64,000 nucleotides of DNA from positions 6,448,001 through 6,512,000 of the forward strand of contig OZ176052.1 in NCBI GenBank assembly GCA_964247055.1, given 5' to 3'. The stretch is from Paragordius varius. Taxonomy: Eukaryota; Nematomorpha. A model generated the notes under the pieces. It saw nothing but the letters and a program-made list of their open reading frames with translations, had not been told where the DNA came from and searched no databases. This document shows, piece after piece, positions 1 to 11,400 of the stretch (positions are counted from its first letter, which is position 1; the number at the start of each line of letters is the position of its first letter). Position numbers and translations under genes: made by a program.

Positions 1-209
1 TTTATCCACTATTTATTGTATGGAATTTATCATTTTGCCTTAAAATAATTGTTAAGACTAAGAGATTATTTTGCTTTAAGGGTTATAGGATAATTCATAA
101 AAATGTTTACGAAATCCACATATTACAATTTGTTTAAAGATATTTTAAATTACACCATCATTGTTGTATAAAGAATTTGTTTCACATTTTTAAATAAAGA
201 GTTTCATAG

Positions 210-3200
210 AAAACGCAAACGCTAAGCAGAATTCGTCATTTGTTCATCATTATATTGAACATAATGTAACTACGACTGGGGGACACCCTCTTCAACAATA
301 CCCATATAATCGTGAACCTTATCCAAAATCTCGTAAATATTCATTTAAATATTAATTACAATAACATTTAGAATGAAATAAAAATTTTATAATTGCATTT
401 ATAATCAAAAAATCTAATATGTAAATTATATTGAATAAACTTTTGATATTTTACCATGCTAAATTAAAGTAAAAATCTTAAAAATACGATTTCTAACTTT
501 TTTTGAATTAAAAGAAGATTACATTTCGAAATAATTCATTACATTACCATTATAAACCGTTTAGCTGTATTGAAATGCACATACAAGCAATTAGATTTGG
601 AATCATTTCTTTCCCATTTTACTACCACGATATTTGATCCAACGCATTATGAGGACGGCAAAATTATAATATTTCAACATTATAAAGATACTAGTTTTGC
701 AGATAATAATGATAATTTAAATATCAATTCCAAATATCAATTATATCTTCAGTCATTATGTACAGAATCAACAACATTTATTGATCATATTAAACGATAT
801 AAAATCGACGGAAAAACATTTTTCAAATCCTCCCATTCGCGGAATAGCGATTTGTTGTATACTCACCATCATCCTCATCAAGATTATTTGGTTCATAATG
901 CATCTCTATTTGATTACAATGCACAGATTATCAATACAAATGGAATTGTTTTACCTGGTAAGCATTAATAATATCAAATATAGTATTTTGCTAATGCAGT
1001 GGTATTTAAAGCTTATTGGTTTACGGTAACCCTTTCAAAAATTATTTAATGCGTCCCTAAAACTAATTATTTTACGCTAAATTTTAATTATGATCGGTTC
1101 TTTTTGTTTTAAACAGAAAAAATAGAAATTTAAGAAAACGGTTTTTAACATAAAAAATTAATTTTTCATGGAATTCAATATAAAGGATTTTAGGCTAATG
1201 TAACAATGTTTTTAATCTTTACAATCGAAAAAATTGGTTGTCAAAATCATAGTAAAAATACAGAATATAAATTAATGATGAATGGTTAATTTTATGTTTA
1301 ATGGCTTAAAATATAAAGATGTATTTCATACGCCTTACTAAACTCATTTACGTAAAGGTCGTGTGAATTAATGATCTAAGGAATGTTTGATATAAAAAAT
1401 TTTACGATAAATTTTTTATCATATAAAACTGTTTTTAATATTTTTTAATTAACATAATAAACAATTACTTATTCACATATCTAATATTAAAATATAAAAA
1501 ATAGTTAATAAAATTATTTTATAATATTTTTACTTATATAAAAACTTATGTTTTGCCCCAAATTTCGCAAATAATAATTAAATTGAATAAACATCGCTAT
1601 TATCCGACAAACTATTGAAAATTTAACTTTAATTTCGAAACAAATATTGGCATATTTGATGATGTTTTATCTATTTTATTTTATTCAAGAACATGATCGC
1701 TATGTGGTGCTGGACGTTGAAATTGTTTTCAAAATTACCTATACCATCCTTGGTCAATCCATTCCAAATGCTACAATCAACACAATTGCTCAAACACTAT
1801 CCGACATTAAGCAACAACAACCTTACAATAAAAATAATGATTCACATACTGATTGTTATGATTTTATTGATGAACAACCTGCGAACGATAGAAATGAAAC
1901 TAATAAAAATGAAACTAATAAAAATGAAATTGGAAATCTCCGAGAATCAGACTCTAAGGTTATTGAAAATGTTAAACGACACATTTATCACAGTGTCTTA
2001 TCCGACAAGGAATTGAATGTTTTAGATGTTGGTTATTTTACAACAAATATATGCCTGTGTTGGGATCTTGAAACGCATCAAATCTTTTACATGAGCCCGA
2101 AACAGGTTAAAAATATTCCAAAAACGTTACAAATATTTGGGGAAATGAACATAGAAAAAATGGAACAGTTGATAGATGCCAATGATATTCCATCCCTATC
2201 TACTCCAATCACACTATATTTTAATCATCTTACCATCAATAAAGTATGTAATTTTGGTTATATTTTAAAGTATACCATTTACAATTCAATTTCACCCTTA
2301 AACAATTCAAATTCACCCTCACACAATTCAAATTTACCCTCAATACTATATTTTATATATTTTTCAATAATAAAAATTTTGTTTTAAATTAAAATAATAC
2401 TGAAAAAATAACAAACTATACCATAAACATAATTTATTTTTAGGGTGAATTTGAATTGTTCAAAGGTGAATTTGAATTGTTCAAGGGTGAATTTAAATTG
2501 TTCAAGGGTGAATTTGAATTGTTCGAAGGTGAATTTGAATTGTTCAAGGGTGAATTTGAATTGTTCGAATGTGAATTTGAATTGTTCAAGGGTAAATTTG
2601 AACTGTAAATGGTATATAAAAATAAAGAGATAATATACATTGTAATAAAATATATTTACATTCTCTGGTGTATTGTGATTTATTTGTCACTGATAAATAT
2701 AATAAAATTGTGTAATTTTATGTTGCTAATTTAAAATATTGAATTATATTTTTAAATATTTTATAATTTATAATCTAAAATTTTGTTAGATATGGGTTCC
2801 TTTACACAAAGAAATGCTTAATTTGAAAGAAAAATGGTCATCTGCCAACAGTAGATTTGCCCTAGAAAATTTCCACATTTTACACAATCTGGCTCTCCTT
2901 AGAGGTAATATTTTTAAAATATATCAATTTAATTTTTGTTTTTTAAGGAGAACACTTGCGTTATCAATTTAATATAAAATATTTTAATTGTTTAAAATGT
3001 TTTAAGTTTATATAGGCATTTATCACATTTTTAAAGAATCCCGATATTGATTATTCATAAGTCATTAAATTTAAGAACCAATTTTAAAAATTAAAATGTA
3101 AAACCATAATATGCAAATATAGTTGTTAAGCAAATTAATCAAACAAAATAATTATTTAGGCATATTGGAGTATATAATACTGGAGTTATAGATATTTGAA

Positions 3201-4261
3201 TTTCGATAGTTTTTGCCACACATGGATTATGTAAAAAATAAATTACCATTAATGAGAAATATAAGATTGTACAAATTTATGGACTTAATGTTAAAAGCTT
3301 TCGCGCATTATTAATTAAATGTTTAAATACGTTAATTCAAAGTAATAAAAAATAGATATATAAAATACCGAAATAGTTTTTATCTTAAAACTAAATCAAA
3401 ATTATTCTCAACGCTAAAAACAAAAAATTCTGACAATTAAAAAGGCAATTAAAATTTGTTGATTATATCCTTTTATAGTGTATGTTAAAAATATATTTTA
3501 AGTTAGATTGCCAGTTAAACACGTTAATATTTTCATCCTATCGCTGAAAAAAATTAGATGTGTATTAAAATGTTTTATGAAGGAGACTTAGCAGATTTGA
3601 TATAATTTAAAATCCATTATTTAATTATTTTTTCATATAAATTTAACCTTATAATATATAGGTAAATCACTCAATCGCATTGAACATCCTTCCGGCATTT
3701 ATTCATTAGTATTATAAAAAAATTATAATTTTGTATTTAAATATATAGTCAATGCTTAATTTATTAATTGAATAAATATATTTGTACATATATAAACATA
3801 TAATATATATTTATATTTAAATTATTTATTTCCGTATAAAAACTAAAAAATTTGTTTTTTAAACACCCCTTAAATCCCTACCGATCAATTTTTTAATATT
3901 TCTTCGCTATAAAGAAATTTCTAGGTTGGGCCTGGCCTACATGACCGTTATATCGCGTGATATTAAATAATATAATATTTTTTATATATAATGTAAAAAT
4001 TTTGAAATTTTAAAAAATCATTAGTTGCTATCAATATATATTTGAAACTATACCGATTTTAACGGTTATCTTTTTTTTAGTAAAAATATTCTTATATTGT
4101 CGTAATGATGATTGCATTTGTAAGCAACCTGACCAGTATGTATTTTTTTACGTTCAAAAACTAATTTTCTAGTATGACCATAAATCGCTTATTTGCAGTT
4201 ACTATTTTTTTCAGAAAGAGAACAAATTGATTTAAATGTTTCGGCAATTTACATACAGTGA
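210..4261 (+). CDS. Unrecognised protein, 3' part of a gene entering from the left
   Basis: Proposed exons: 210-332, 565-957, 1690-2243, 2790-2904 and, less surely, 4215-4261 ending in TGA. All have AG/GT borders and matching phases (1-1, 1-1, 1-0, 0-1, 1-stop). No start codon is visible, so the gene begins left of the window. The visible part has about 375 residues, with a His-rich patch (THHHPHQDY), an Asn/Glu-rich spacer with repeated NETNK units, and a helical C-terminal part (EMLNLKEKWSSANSRF). I see no signal peptide, membrane segment or known catalytic motif and do not recognise the family. The central exons look firmly coding; the first and last rest on phase and splice signals only. 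It converges on the DNAJA gene, with 288 bp between the stops. A fold-back element sits in the 2244-2789 intron. Confidence 0.6.
2273..2614. repeat. Fold-back element, family F1 (copy a)
   Basis: The element begins TACCATTT and ends AAATGGTA, flanked by TA on both sides. The right arm has about seven tandem units of about 20 bp of the type GGGTGAATTTGAATTGTTCA; the left arm has about three units in inverted orientation. An AT-rich spacer separates the arms. There is no transposase. Open frames seen here on both strands are translations of the tandem repeat. Confidence 0.85.
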
Positions 4262-4549
4262 TTAAAATTATTGACAAAAAACCAGTCTAACTAAGCTCAT
4301 TAAAATGGATGTTGTAAAAATAAGCATTTATTTGACTATCACAAACGGGGAGAGTAAGATGTTTGTAAAAAGTGTATGTGGGCATGTGCATTCCAAAATT
4401 TAACTATTGTAGTATAGGAATAAGATATGATTTTTTATTATGTACACAACAAAATATTTCATTATTATTTGTCATAATAATTATTATTTAACGTTTTGTC
4501 TCAATTACACATATGAAAATATATATAACAGAGGGAGGGTCTTTTCTTA
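4262..4549. other. Convergent intergenic gap
   Basis: AT-rich spacer between the proposed stop of the upstream + strand gene and the DNAJA stop on the - strand. It must hold both 3' ends. I see no other feature in it. Confidence 0.5.
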
Positions 4550-7500
4550 TTAGTGCGTTTGACATTGAACTCTTTGATAGCCTGGACCGCCGCCTTCCTC
4601 GTCCTCCATGTCGTCTCCATCATCGTCACTATCTACAAATAATAAAAAAGACAAAACGTAAAAAATATTTTTTTGAATCAACTGTAGTACTGTTAATATA
4701 AAATTAATAAAGAAAAAACGTAAAAATTTTAAATAAAAAGATGTTGAAAAACATATTTTTAAAATCTTGATTCTTTTTTATATGAATGCTCTATCGTTTT
4801 GAGCTGCCAAAAAAATAGATTTATAGATTGATAACACGCTTTATGGTGTTCTTTATAAAATAGCCCCCTTTTTGTATTTTTAATATATAGTAAAAGTGCA
4901 CGCTTATAAGAGCTGGAATCAAAAAATAAATCACATGTCTATGTTTTTTAAGTATTAATTTTTTCCTATAACATATATTGGGGTTAATAACAGATCCTCA
5001 ATTCATCCACACGTGATAAGTCGCTTTGGATTGGTAAAAAAATTGGGAATCAAAAAAGTAATGACGGTTGCTTTGTATATATTTAGCGCCATTATTTTAA
5101 ATGATAATGTGTTTTTGTGATTTTAAATTTTATCAATTAATAACAGTAAAGTTAAATAGAAAATAAATTGAATAACAGAAATTATAAATGATATGTGAAA
5201 CCCTTTCGCAATAGTAATCGTACTAGTTTCGTGCTTGTTAGCACTCATCAGTACGACACACCTTAACTTGGGGTTTTCACATATCGATTCCGTATGTACA
5301 TCCAACTTTGCAATTTTGGTATAAGTGCAGTCGGTTAAACGAATTTAAATTTAATTGATATTCATGAAAATTAAACTGAGAAATAACACACTAGGTTTAA
5401 CCCTAGATTAAGAGTATAGCTACTTAAGGATTTTGTAAAAATCAATTTTACATAATCAACTTTTTTACATGAAAAAAATTTGAAGCTTTAATTGCAATGT
5501 CTCAAAAAAATGAGTTTATATACCAGCTCCAGCAGCCATCCTGTGGCCTCCAAGTAATTCATCAAAAATAAAATTGCCAGTTGAACCGGCAACACGTTTC
5601 TTAGATTTAGGGATGGGGCCGTTTGCTGTAAATTTTTTGTCGGATGGATCAGGCATTTCTGCAATAAACTATAACAACACAAATAATAAAAGGATAAAAT
5701 TTACAGCCATAAATCTCATTGCACTTAACAAAAATATGAAATAAATATAGCATAATAATATTATCTGGATAGGAAAAATAGGTAAAAATGCTCATCAACA
5801 ATTTTTATTGCTAAATTAATTTATTTTCAAACCGCTCCCCGTCATATAATTTCCATTTACATTTTTGGCTTTCTATCTAATATAATTTTCAGTCTATATG
5901 GTTAGTTCCAAATTCTCGTATATCCAAAAACAGAATCATCGATATATATTTATTAATAACATTAAACACTAATGTTGGTGGCAAAAGAAAAAAGTCCACT
6001 TTCTGAATCTATAAAAAAGGAACAAAACCTATGTAATCTCACCACACAAACGCAAAAAAAGAAAAATATGGTTTGAATTACTTCATAGTAAAAAATCCAC
6101 ATCAGAAGTCCAGAACTTATGCCATTATTATATTTTAATAAAATTTTCAATTTAATATATTTTTTTGTAAGGGTTTTAATGCGGATACTGATTCATGTAT
6201 TTTCCCCACAATGGGGGTCACATTATGTAGGGAGTTTTAAAAATTTGAAAATATTCAATTTTCTAAAAACTTTATATACTTCTTCAATTTCTTGATTAGA
6301 GGCGTCCGTTTCCATACCATCTATCTCGCCTGCCTCATTATCGTCGTTATCATTGTAGAGCGAATGATCGGGGAGAATTTTGTGGAGGAAGGCAGTTTGA
6401 TCAGCACTTAGAGTGCCAGTAAATTTTTCCGGGAATAACACTTGAAAAGTAATGTAAAGTTTTCCTTTATCCATGGGATGTTTGTAGATGGGCATTCCTT
6501 CGCCCATGATACTGCGCACTTCACCAGGCCTAATTACCTCACCTATGTAGGAATTTAATAATAAAAAACGGATAATTAGACAGATTTACAATTTATAATT
6601 AACAAGTATTTCTTTATGTAATATACGGTAAAATGATGATGACAAAACGGCAAATTCCATTTTACCCCTACTTTTATACAACCGTCATAATAAATGCTTT
6701 ACCCGGTGGGGCTGATATTATGAGTGAGCGACCATCTAATGTGTGAATTGCATCTTTGAAACCACACAGGGCTCGTGGTAGATCAAGCTTAACTGTGGTG
6801 TATAAGTCATCGCCTTTGCGTTTGAAAACAGGGTCATCCCGTTCCTCTAGAATAACATAGAGGTCACCAGAAGGAATTCCTGGTTCTTGATTGCCTTCGC
6901 CCAAAAATGAGAGTCTTTGCCCATCTTTCATGCCTAAACAAACAACATAAAATATTAGTGCTGCTTGCGCACGTGATATATAAATATTGTGCCTAGAACC
7001 TAACACATACAACGTCTTAGAATTTTAGTTACAAATTCAAAAGAAAAGAGAGAAAAATATAATTCATAAAATTTTTAATAGTAAAGGATAATGAGATTAA
7101 AAAATGAAACACTCAATAAAAATATATGTGTTATGTTTACAAAAATACTTTTACCATTTATATAAAAAAAAGAAACTGCTATTAAAGTATCATTAGTACG
7201 TAAAGTAGTCAAACCTTTATCAATGTGAACTTCAAACAATTTCTTTTCCGGGACAACTTTGCGTCCGTCACAAGCGCGACACCTGTCTTTGGGGGCAAAA
7301 CGCTCGCCTTCCCCATTGCAATCATCGCATTTGGAGAGAGATTGTTGAACCAAGCCCATGGCTATCCGTTGAAACGATTTCACAGTTCCACTCCCGTGAC
7401 AAGTTTGACAGTATTCAATATTTGCACCTTTACGGCCACCCTTTCCTGCAAAAAACGAATTAATTAAAATAAGTATAAAACTGTCCTTTATTTATCAGTA

Positions 7501-8213
7501 TCGGTTGCATATATTTTTCTTAAAAATAGTTTAGCGCGAAATCGATTATAGAATTTTTTTCCAAAATGGGTTGGTTATTTTTTGGTAATTGGTATAACGA
7601 CTCTGATTAGAATTCAGTTTTACAAACATAGAGTAACTATATGTTAGATTATAAAAATTTATTGGGCCCTTCTTTTTGCTGAATTATTCTATGTCAAAAA
7701 TAAGATTATACTGAATGTTTCCGGTTCCATTTTAAATATCAATAAAAAATATAATAGTACCTTCGCATTTCGAACAAAGGATTTTGCGAGACACTTCGAC
7801 ATTACGAGTACTACCGTTATAAAACTCAGATAAATTAACATCAATGTCGAGGAAAATATCCTTTGCCTTGCGTTCCTTCCTAGATGCTGGCCCACCGCCA
7901 CCACCAAAAAACATTTCAAAAATGTCCATGGGAGAACTAAACATTCCTTCCCCATGAGATCCTCCTTCTTTAATACCCTGTTCACCGCTCATATCATAAA
8001 TTTTTCGTTTATTTGCATCGGAAAGAACTTCGTACGCTTGTGAAATTTGTTTAAACTAAAAATTACATTTCTCATGTATACCTTTTCACCCTCTGTGGGG
8101 TTTTTGTCGGGATGATATTTTAAGGCTAGCTTTCGATAAGCTTTTTTCAATTCATCTTCCGTTGCATTTGGGCGAACACCGAGTATATCATAATAGCCAG
8201 TTTCTTTAACCAT
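4550..8213 (-). CDS. DNAJA: Type I HSP40 co-chaperone (DNAJA1/DNAJA2-like)
   Basis: Exons (read on -): 8213-8082, 8055-7761, 7445-7215, 6933-6703, 6542-6280, 5668-5524, 4632-4550, giving 459 aa; human DNAJA1 has 397. The start [13 protein letters not shown] matches the family. Domains: J domain at 1-65 with HPD at 34-36; Gly/Phe region; four CxxCxGxG-type zinc motifs starting at CSKCEGKG (138-145); C-terminal substrate-binding domain; acidic tail ending QRVQCQTH, close to the farnesylated QCQTS of DNAJA1, though H at the last CaaX position is unusual. It stimulates Hsp70 ATPase and delivers clients in cytosol or at membranes. Intron 1 is only 26 nt. Exon 6 (5668-5524) encodes a basic Lys/Gly/Pro linker of 48 residues not typical of the family, supported by phase 0 in and phase 1 out. 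The gene is divergent with the phosphatase gene. Confidence 0.95.
5190..5286 (-). ncRNA. Hammerhead ribozyme motif, decayed copy (copy 2)
   Basis: On the - strand: CTGATGA (5251-5245), stem-loop II GTGC-TAACAA-GCAC (5244-5231), GAAA (5230-5227), with stem I strands TCGTA (5256-5252) and TACGA (5222-5218) pairing perfectly. An outer inverted repeat (5270-5286 with 5191-5203) closes the structure. Only four nucleotides lie between GAAA and stem I, against six in the copy at 15.0 kb, and no proper NUH cleavage triplet is left, so self-cleavage is unlikely. It lies in the last intron of the DNAJA gene, in sense with it. Confidence 0.7.
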
Positions 8214-8487
8214 CACGTTAAGCAGCAAAAAGAATATTCTCAATAGTATTTACCGCTAGGAAAGCCGATAAATTATTAATTTTTTAGTAAAATAAAATAA
8301 AATAATTTTGGAATCTATAGTTCTTATTTTTAAAATATGATACCGAAATCTACTTGGGAATCAAATTATAATTTATATGAAAATAAAAAGTTGTGGAAAA
8401 ATATATTTGAGGTATAATCTGGAAAATAGAAATTATATTATTATCAAAATGTATTATAAATAGGTAATTGGCCAACTAAGTGATGAG
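8214..8487. promoter_or_regulatory. Shared divergent promoter region, DNAJA / PTP
   Basis: About 275 bp separate the DNAJA start codon from the first ATG of the phosphatase frame. The stretch is AT-rich without an obvious CpG island or TATA spacing. Inferred to be a bidirectional promoter purely from geometry; if the phosphatase has an unseen upstream exon this does not hold. Confidence 0.4.
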
Positions 8488-11400
8488 ATGTTTTCCGATT
8501 ATTCCAAAAGCATTGCTAGGGACTCAGATAATAAAAAATTTAATCGATACAATAGTATTGTTCCTTATGATGGAAGCCGAGTTATTCTTAAATCGTCCAC
8601 GCACGATTACATAAATGCATCGTATGTGATCTGTTCAATACCGATCATCAGCTCAAATAGTGAGCTTAACAAAGATTACTCTAAAGACAGCGATATCGAA
8701 AAAACACTTACCATTATAGAAACAGACCTAAAACATGCTTTTGAAATTGCATCAATGGAAGAAAAAAATGCAAAAACGAAAAGCAATAACATTAAAAGAA
8801 GGTATATCGCAACTCAAGGCCCATTACCCAATACATGTGGCGATTTTTGGTTAATGATTTTAAATGAGCACATCAACATTATTGCGATGCTTTGTAATGT
8901 GGAGGAAGATGAAAAGGTTTGATGCTTGTTTAATACAATTTTATTTTATTGAACTTTGATTCAAATTGGGGTAACTAATGACACCATATCATACAAAAAT
9001 TTATAAAAACTACTGAAGTAGATGGTTTAAAAATAAATTTATCCCTATTTCCTAATAAATATTATATAAATAGGCCAAAACAACTAAATAAATTCAAGTT
9101 TTAAAAAATTAGCTCCACATCAAACTACTTCGACGCCATTTTTTTTTATAACAGCTTTGCAAAATAAATTATTTTTTTTATTCTGACGATAAAATTAAAT
9201 TTTTTTTATTACCACTCCTTTACCTTAGCTGTCAAAAATATGCTTTTTTAGCCTTTTACACTCATTATATATTTTTTTTTAAAATATGTAAAATAGTGAA
9301 AAATGTTAAAATTTTTTCGTAGCCATTTTAACCGCTAATGCAACAGGAAAATAAATGTATATTATATTTAGAAAATGTAAATTATCTTTAAAAAGCTTTA
9401 ACGCTACATTTTACCAGCAAAAACTTGATATATCTTGATTTTATTTCAACTGTTCGTTTCGATCGTGTTTTTAGAGTTGCAAATTTCTCTAAGTCACAAA
9501 ATTAAATATAATTTTATCTGATAATCAATGTTTGATAATTAAATTTAACAGTAGTTTATTTGGTAGAATGAGTTCTGGGATAAAAAACTAACCCAATATG
9601 TCATCGCGCCCAAAAAAATGAAAAAATCATACATTAAAATTGGGTTATTTTGTATTATTATTATATTTATCTAATGCATACATGTCATGTTGGCTAAATT
9701 TTTACCTTCGGGTTTTCCATAAAATAAGTAATATCAATTTTTTTCAAATTTTTATTTTATATTTCGGTAAATCAATGTTATATAAGTTTGCAATAGTATC
9801 AATTTATTCCATCTTCTATGAAATAGATTTTATACAAATCTGGGTACCATATCGAATAAAAGAGCTGAAACGAATGTGTTGTATTCAAGTGTTTATTGAG
9901 GTCGCTTTCTACCCCAGAGCGAATCAAATTTTAATATATTATTTTTTATAATGAGTCAAATTTAAATTGCTTTATATGGCCTTTTAGCTGCATCAAAAAT
10001 AATTTTAAACAATGTAAAATGGTTGATAATCATTTTAAACTCTAAACTGCCAATCATTATCAATTATATAAAATAGGCTTATAAATCATGATTTAAATTT
10101 AAAAATAATAACTTTAAATGCATTTAATTTTGTATTGAGACTAAGGGTGGAATGATAAAAAAGTCGCACTTGACTTGTAAGTCAAGCGTGGCTAGTTGCG
10201 CAAGTTTTTTTTAAGCATGCAAGTGGGCGCTTGAAGATCGGTGATAAAAAAAACTTAAGTCTAGTCTTTTGCTTGTGAATGTAACATTTTTTGCCACCCA
10301 TTTCGAATTTTACGGAAATTATTTTGATCATTTTCAGCCAAAATTTATAAAATACGGCACAAAATCAGTGGCATATATCTTATTTAATATTATAGCTTCA
10401 ATATTGAGCGCGGTAACTACAATTTTTAAGTTGAAGAAACTATTCGCCCTTAAAACACTCTCTATTATTTCACCATACTTCACTTTGTTAGGGTCCATTG
10501 CGAATATTATGGGGTTTATAGAATACAACATTTAATATTTTTAAATTTGAAATAAATTTATGATGAAATCAACTCTTTACATGTTTTAATGGTGAAGTAG
10601 CGTTTATTATTTTATGTAAAACGAAGATTTAATTTTAAACAAGATTAATATTTAATTATTAATTTTAAACCGAGAATCAATTATTTTGCGACTTTACGGA
10701 ATCGATAAATTTCGCATATTTTTATGCATTATCCTTAAATATTAGCAGAGTTTCTCTAAAAATTTACCTTTTGTATCCGCCCAATTATAGGTCAAAGCCA
10801 AAATCAAATCAGCAGTTTATAGCATTAACAAAGTTACTTGCATATAAAACCTAAATTATATAGAGATTCCAAAATAATTTTATTTTTTATTCTGTCAAGT
10901 GTGCCCTGCACGACACTTTTAAAATCTTTAAGTTTTACTTGATCATATAATTTTTATCACCACCAAATCAAGTCTTGCTTGACTTAAGTCCTCTAATGTT
11001 AAATTTTTTTTATACATGAAAGCAAGCCATGACTTTAAAAATTGCAAGTCAAGTCAAAAATTTATTTTATCATTCCACCCTTTCTCGGTGGTTGTTCTTT
11101 AGAATCGGCTGTTTGAATCATTTAGATTTACTTCCAAAAATTTTATACCGTGGAACTCACAAAACTGTTAAATAGAGCTTTTTATCTAATTAATAAATAT
11201 AGAGATGATTACACTTTACCAAATAATTTTTGTATGATATTTTATTACAAATAAAGCCTGGATAAAAATCACTCCAACCGTATACATATTAAATTAGGTA
11301 TCATATTTAATCCTCTTTCATAAGATGTAATTCACTACTCCGGCCAACTCTTTGCAAAATTATTTTGATAACATGTCAGTCATTATAACCCAAACCGCGG

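Noticed and set aside
2445-2633. Open frames on both strands with repeated NLNCSKV / NNSNSPL units
   Set aside because: They are translations of the F1 tandem repeat; the frame exists only because the unit has a length near a multiple of three.
2905-8463. Joining the first gene to the phosphatase as one N-terminal region with DNAJA nested in an intron
   Set aside because: The exon ending at 2904 leaves phase 1, whereas the frame at 8464 is phase 0, and a stop-bearing terminal exon at 4215-4261 fits phase 1. A missed small exon could still change this.
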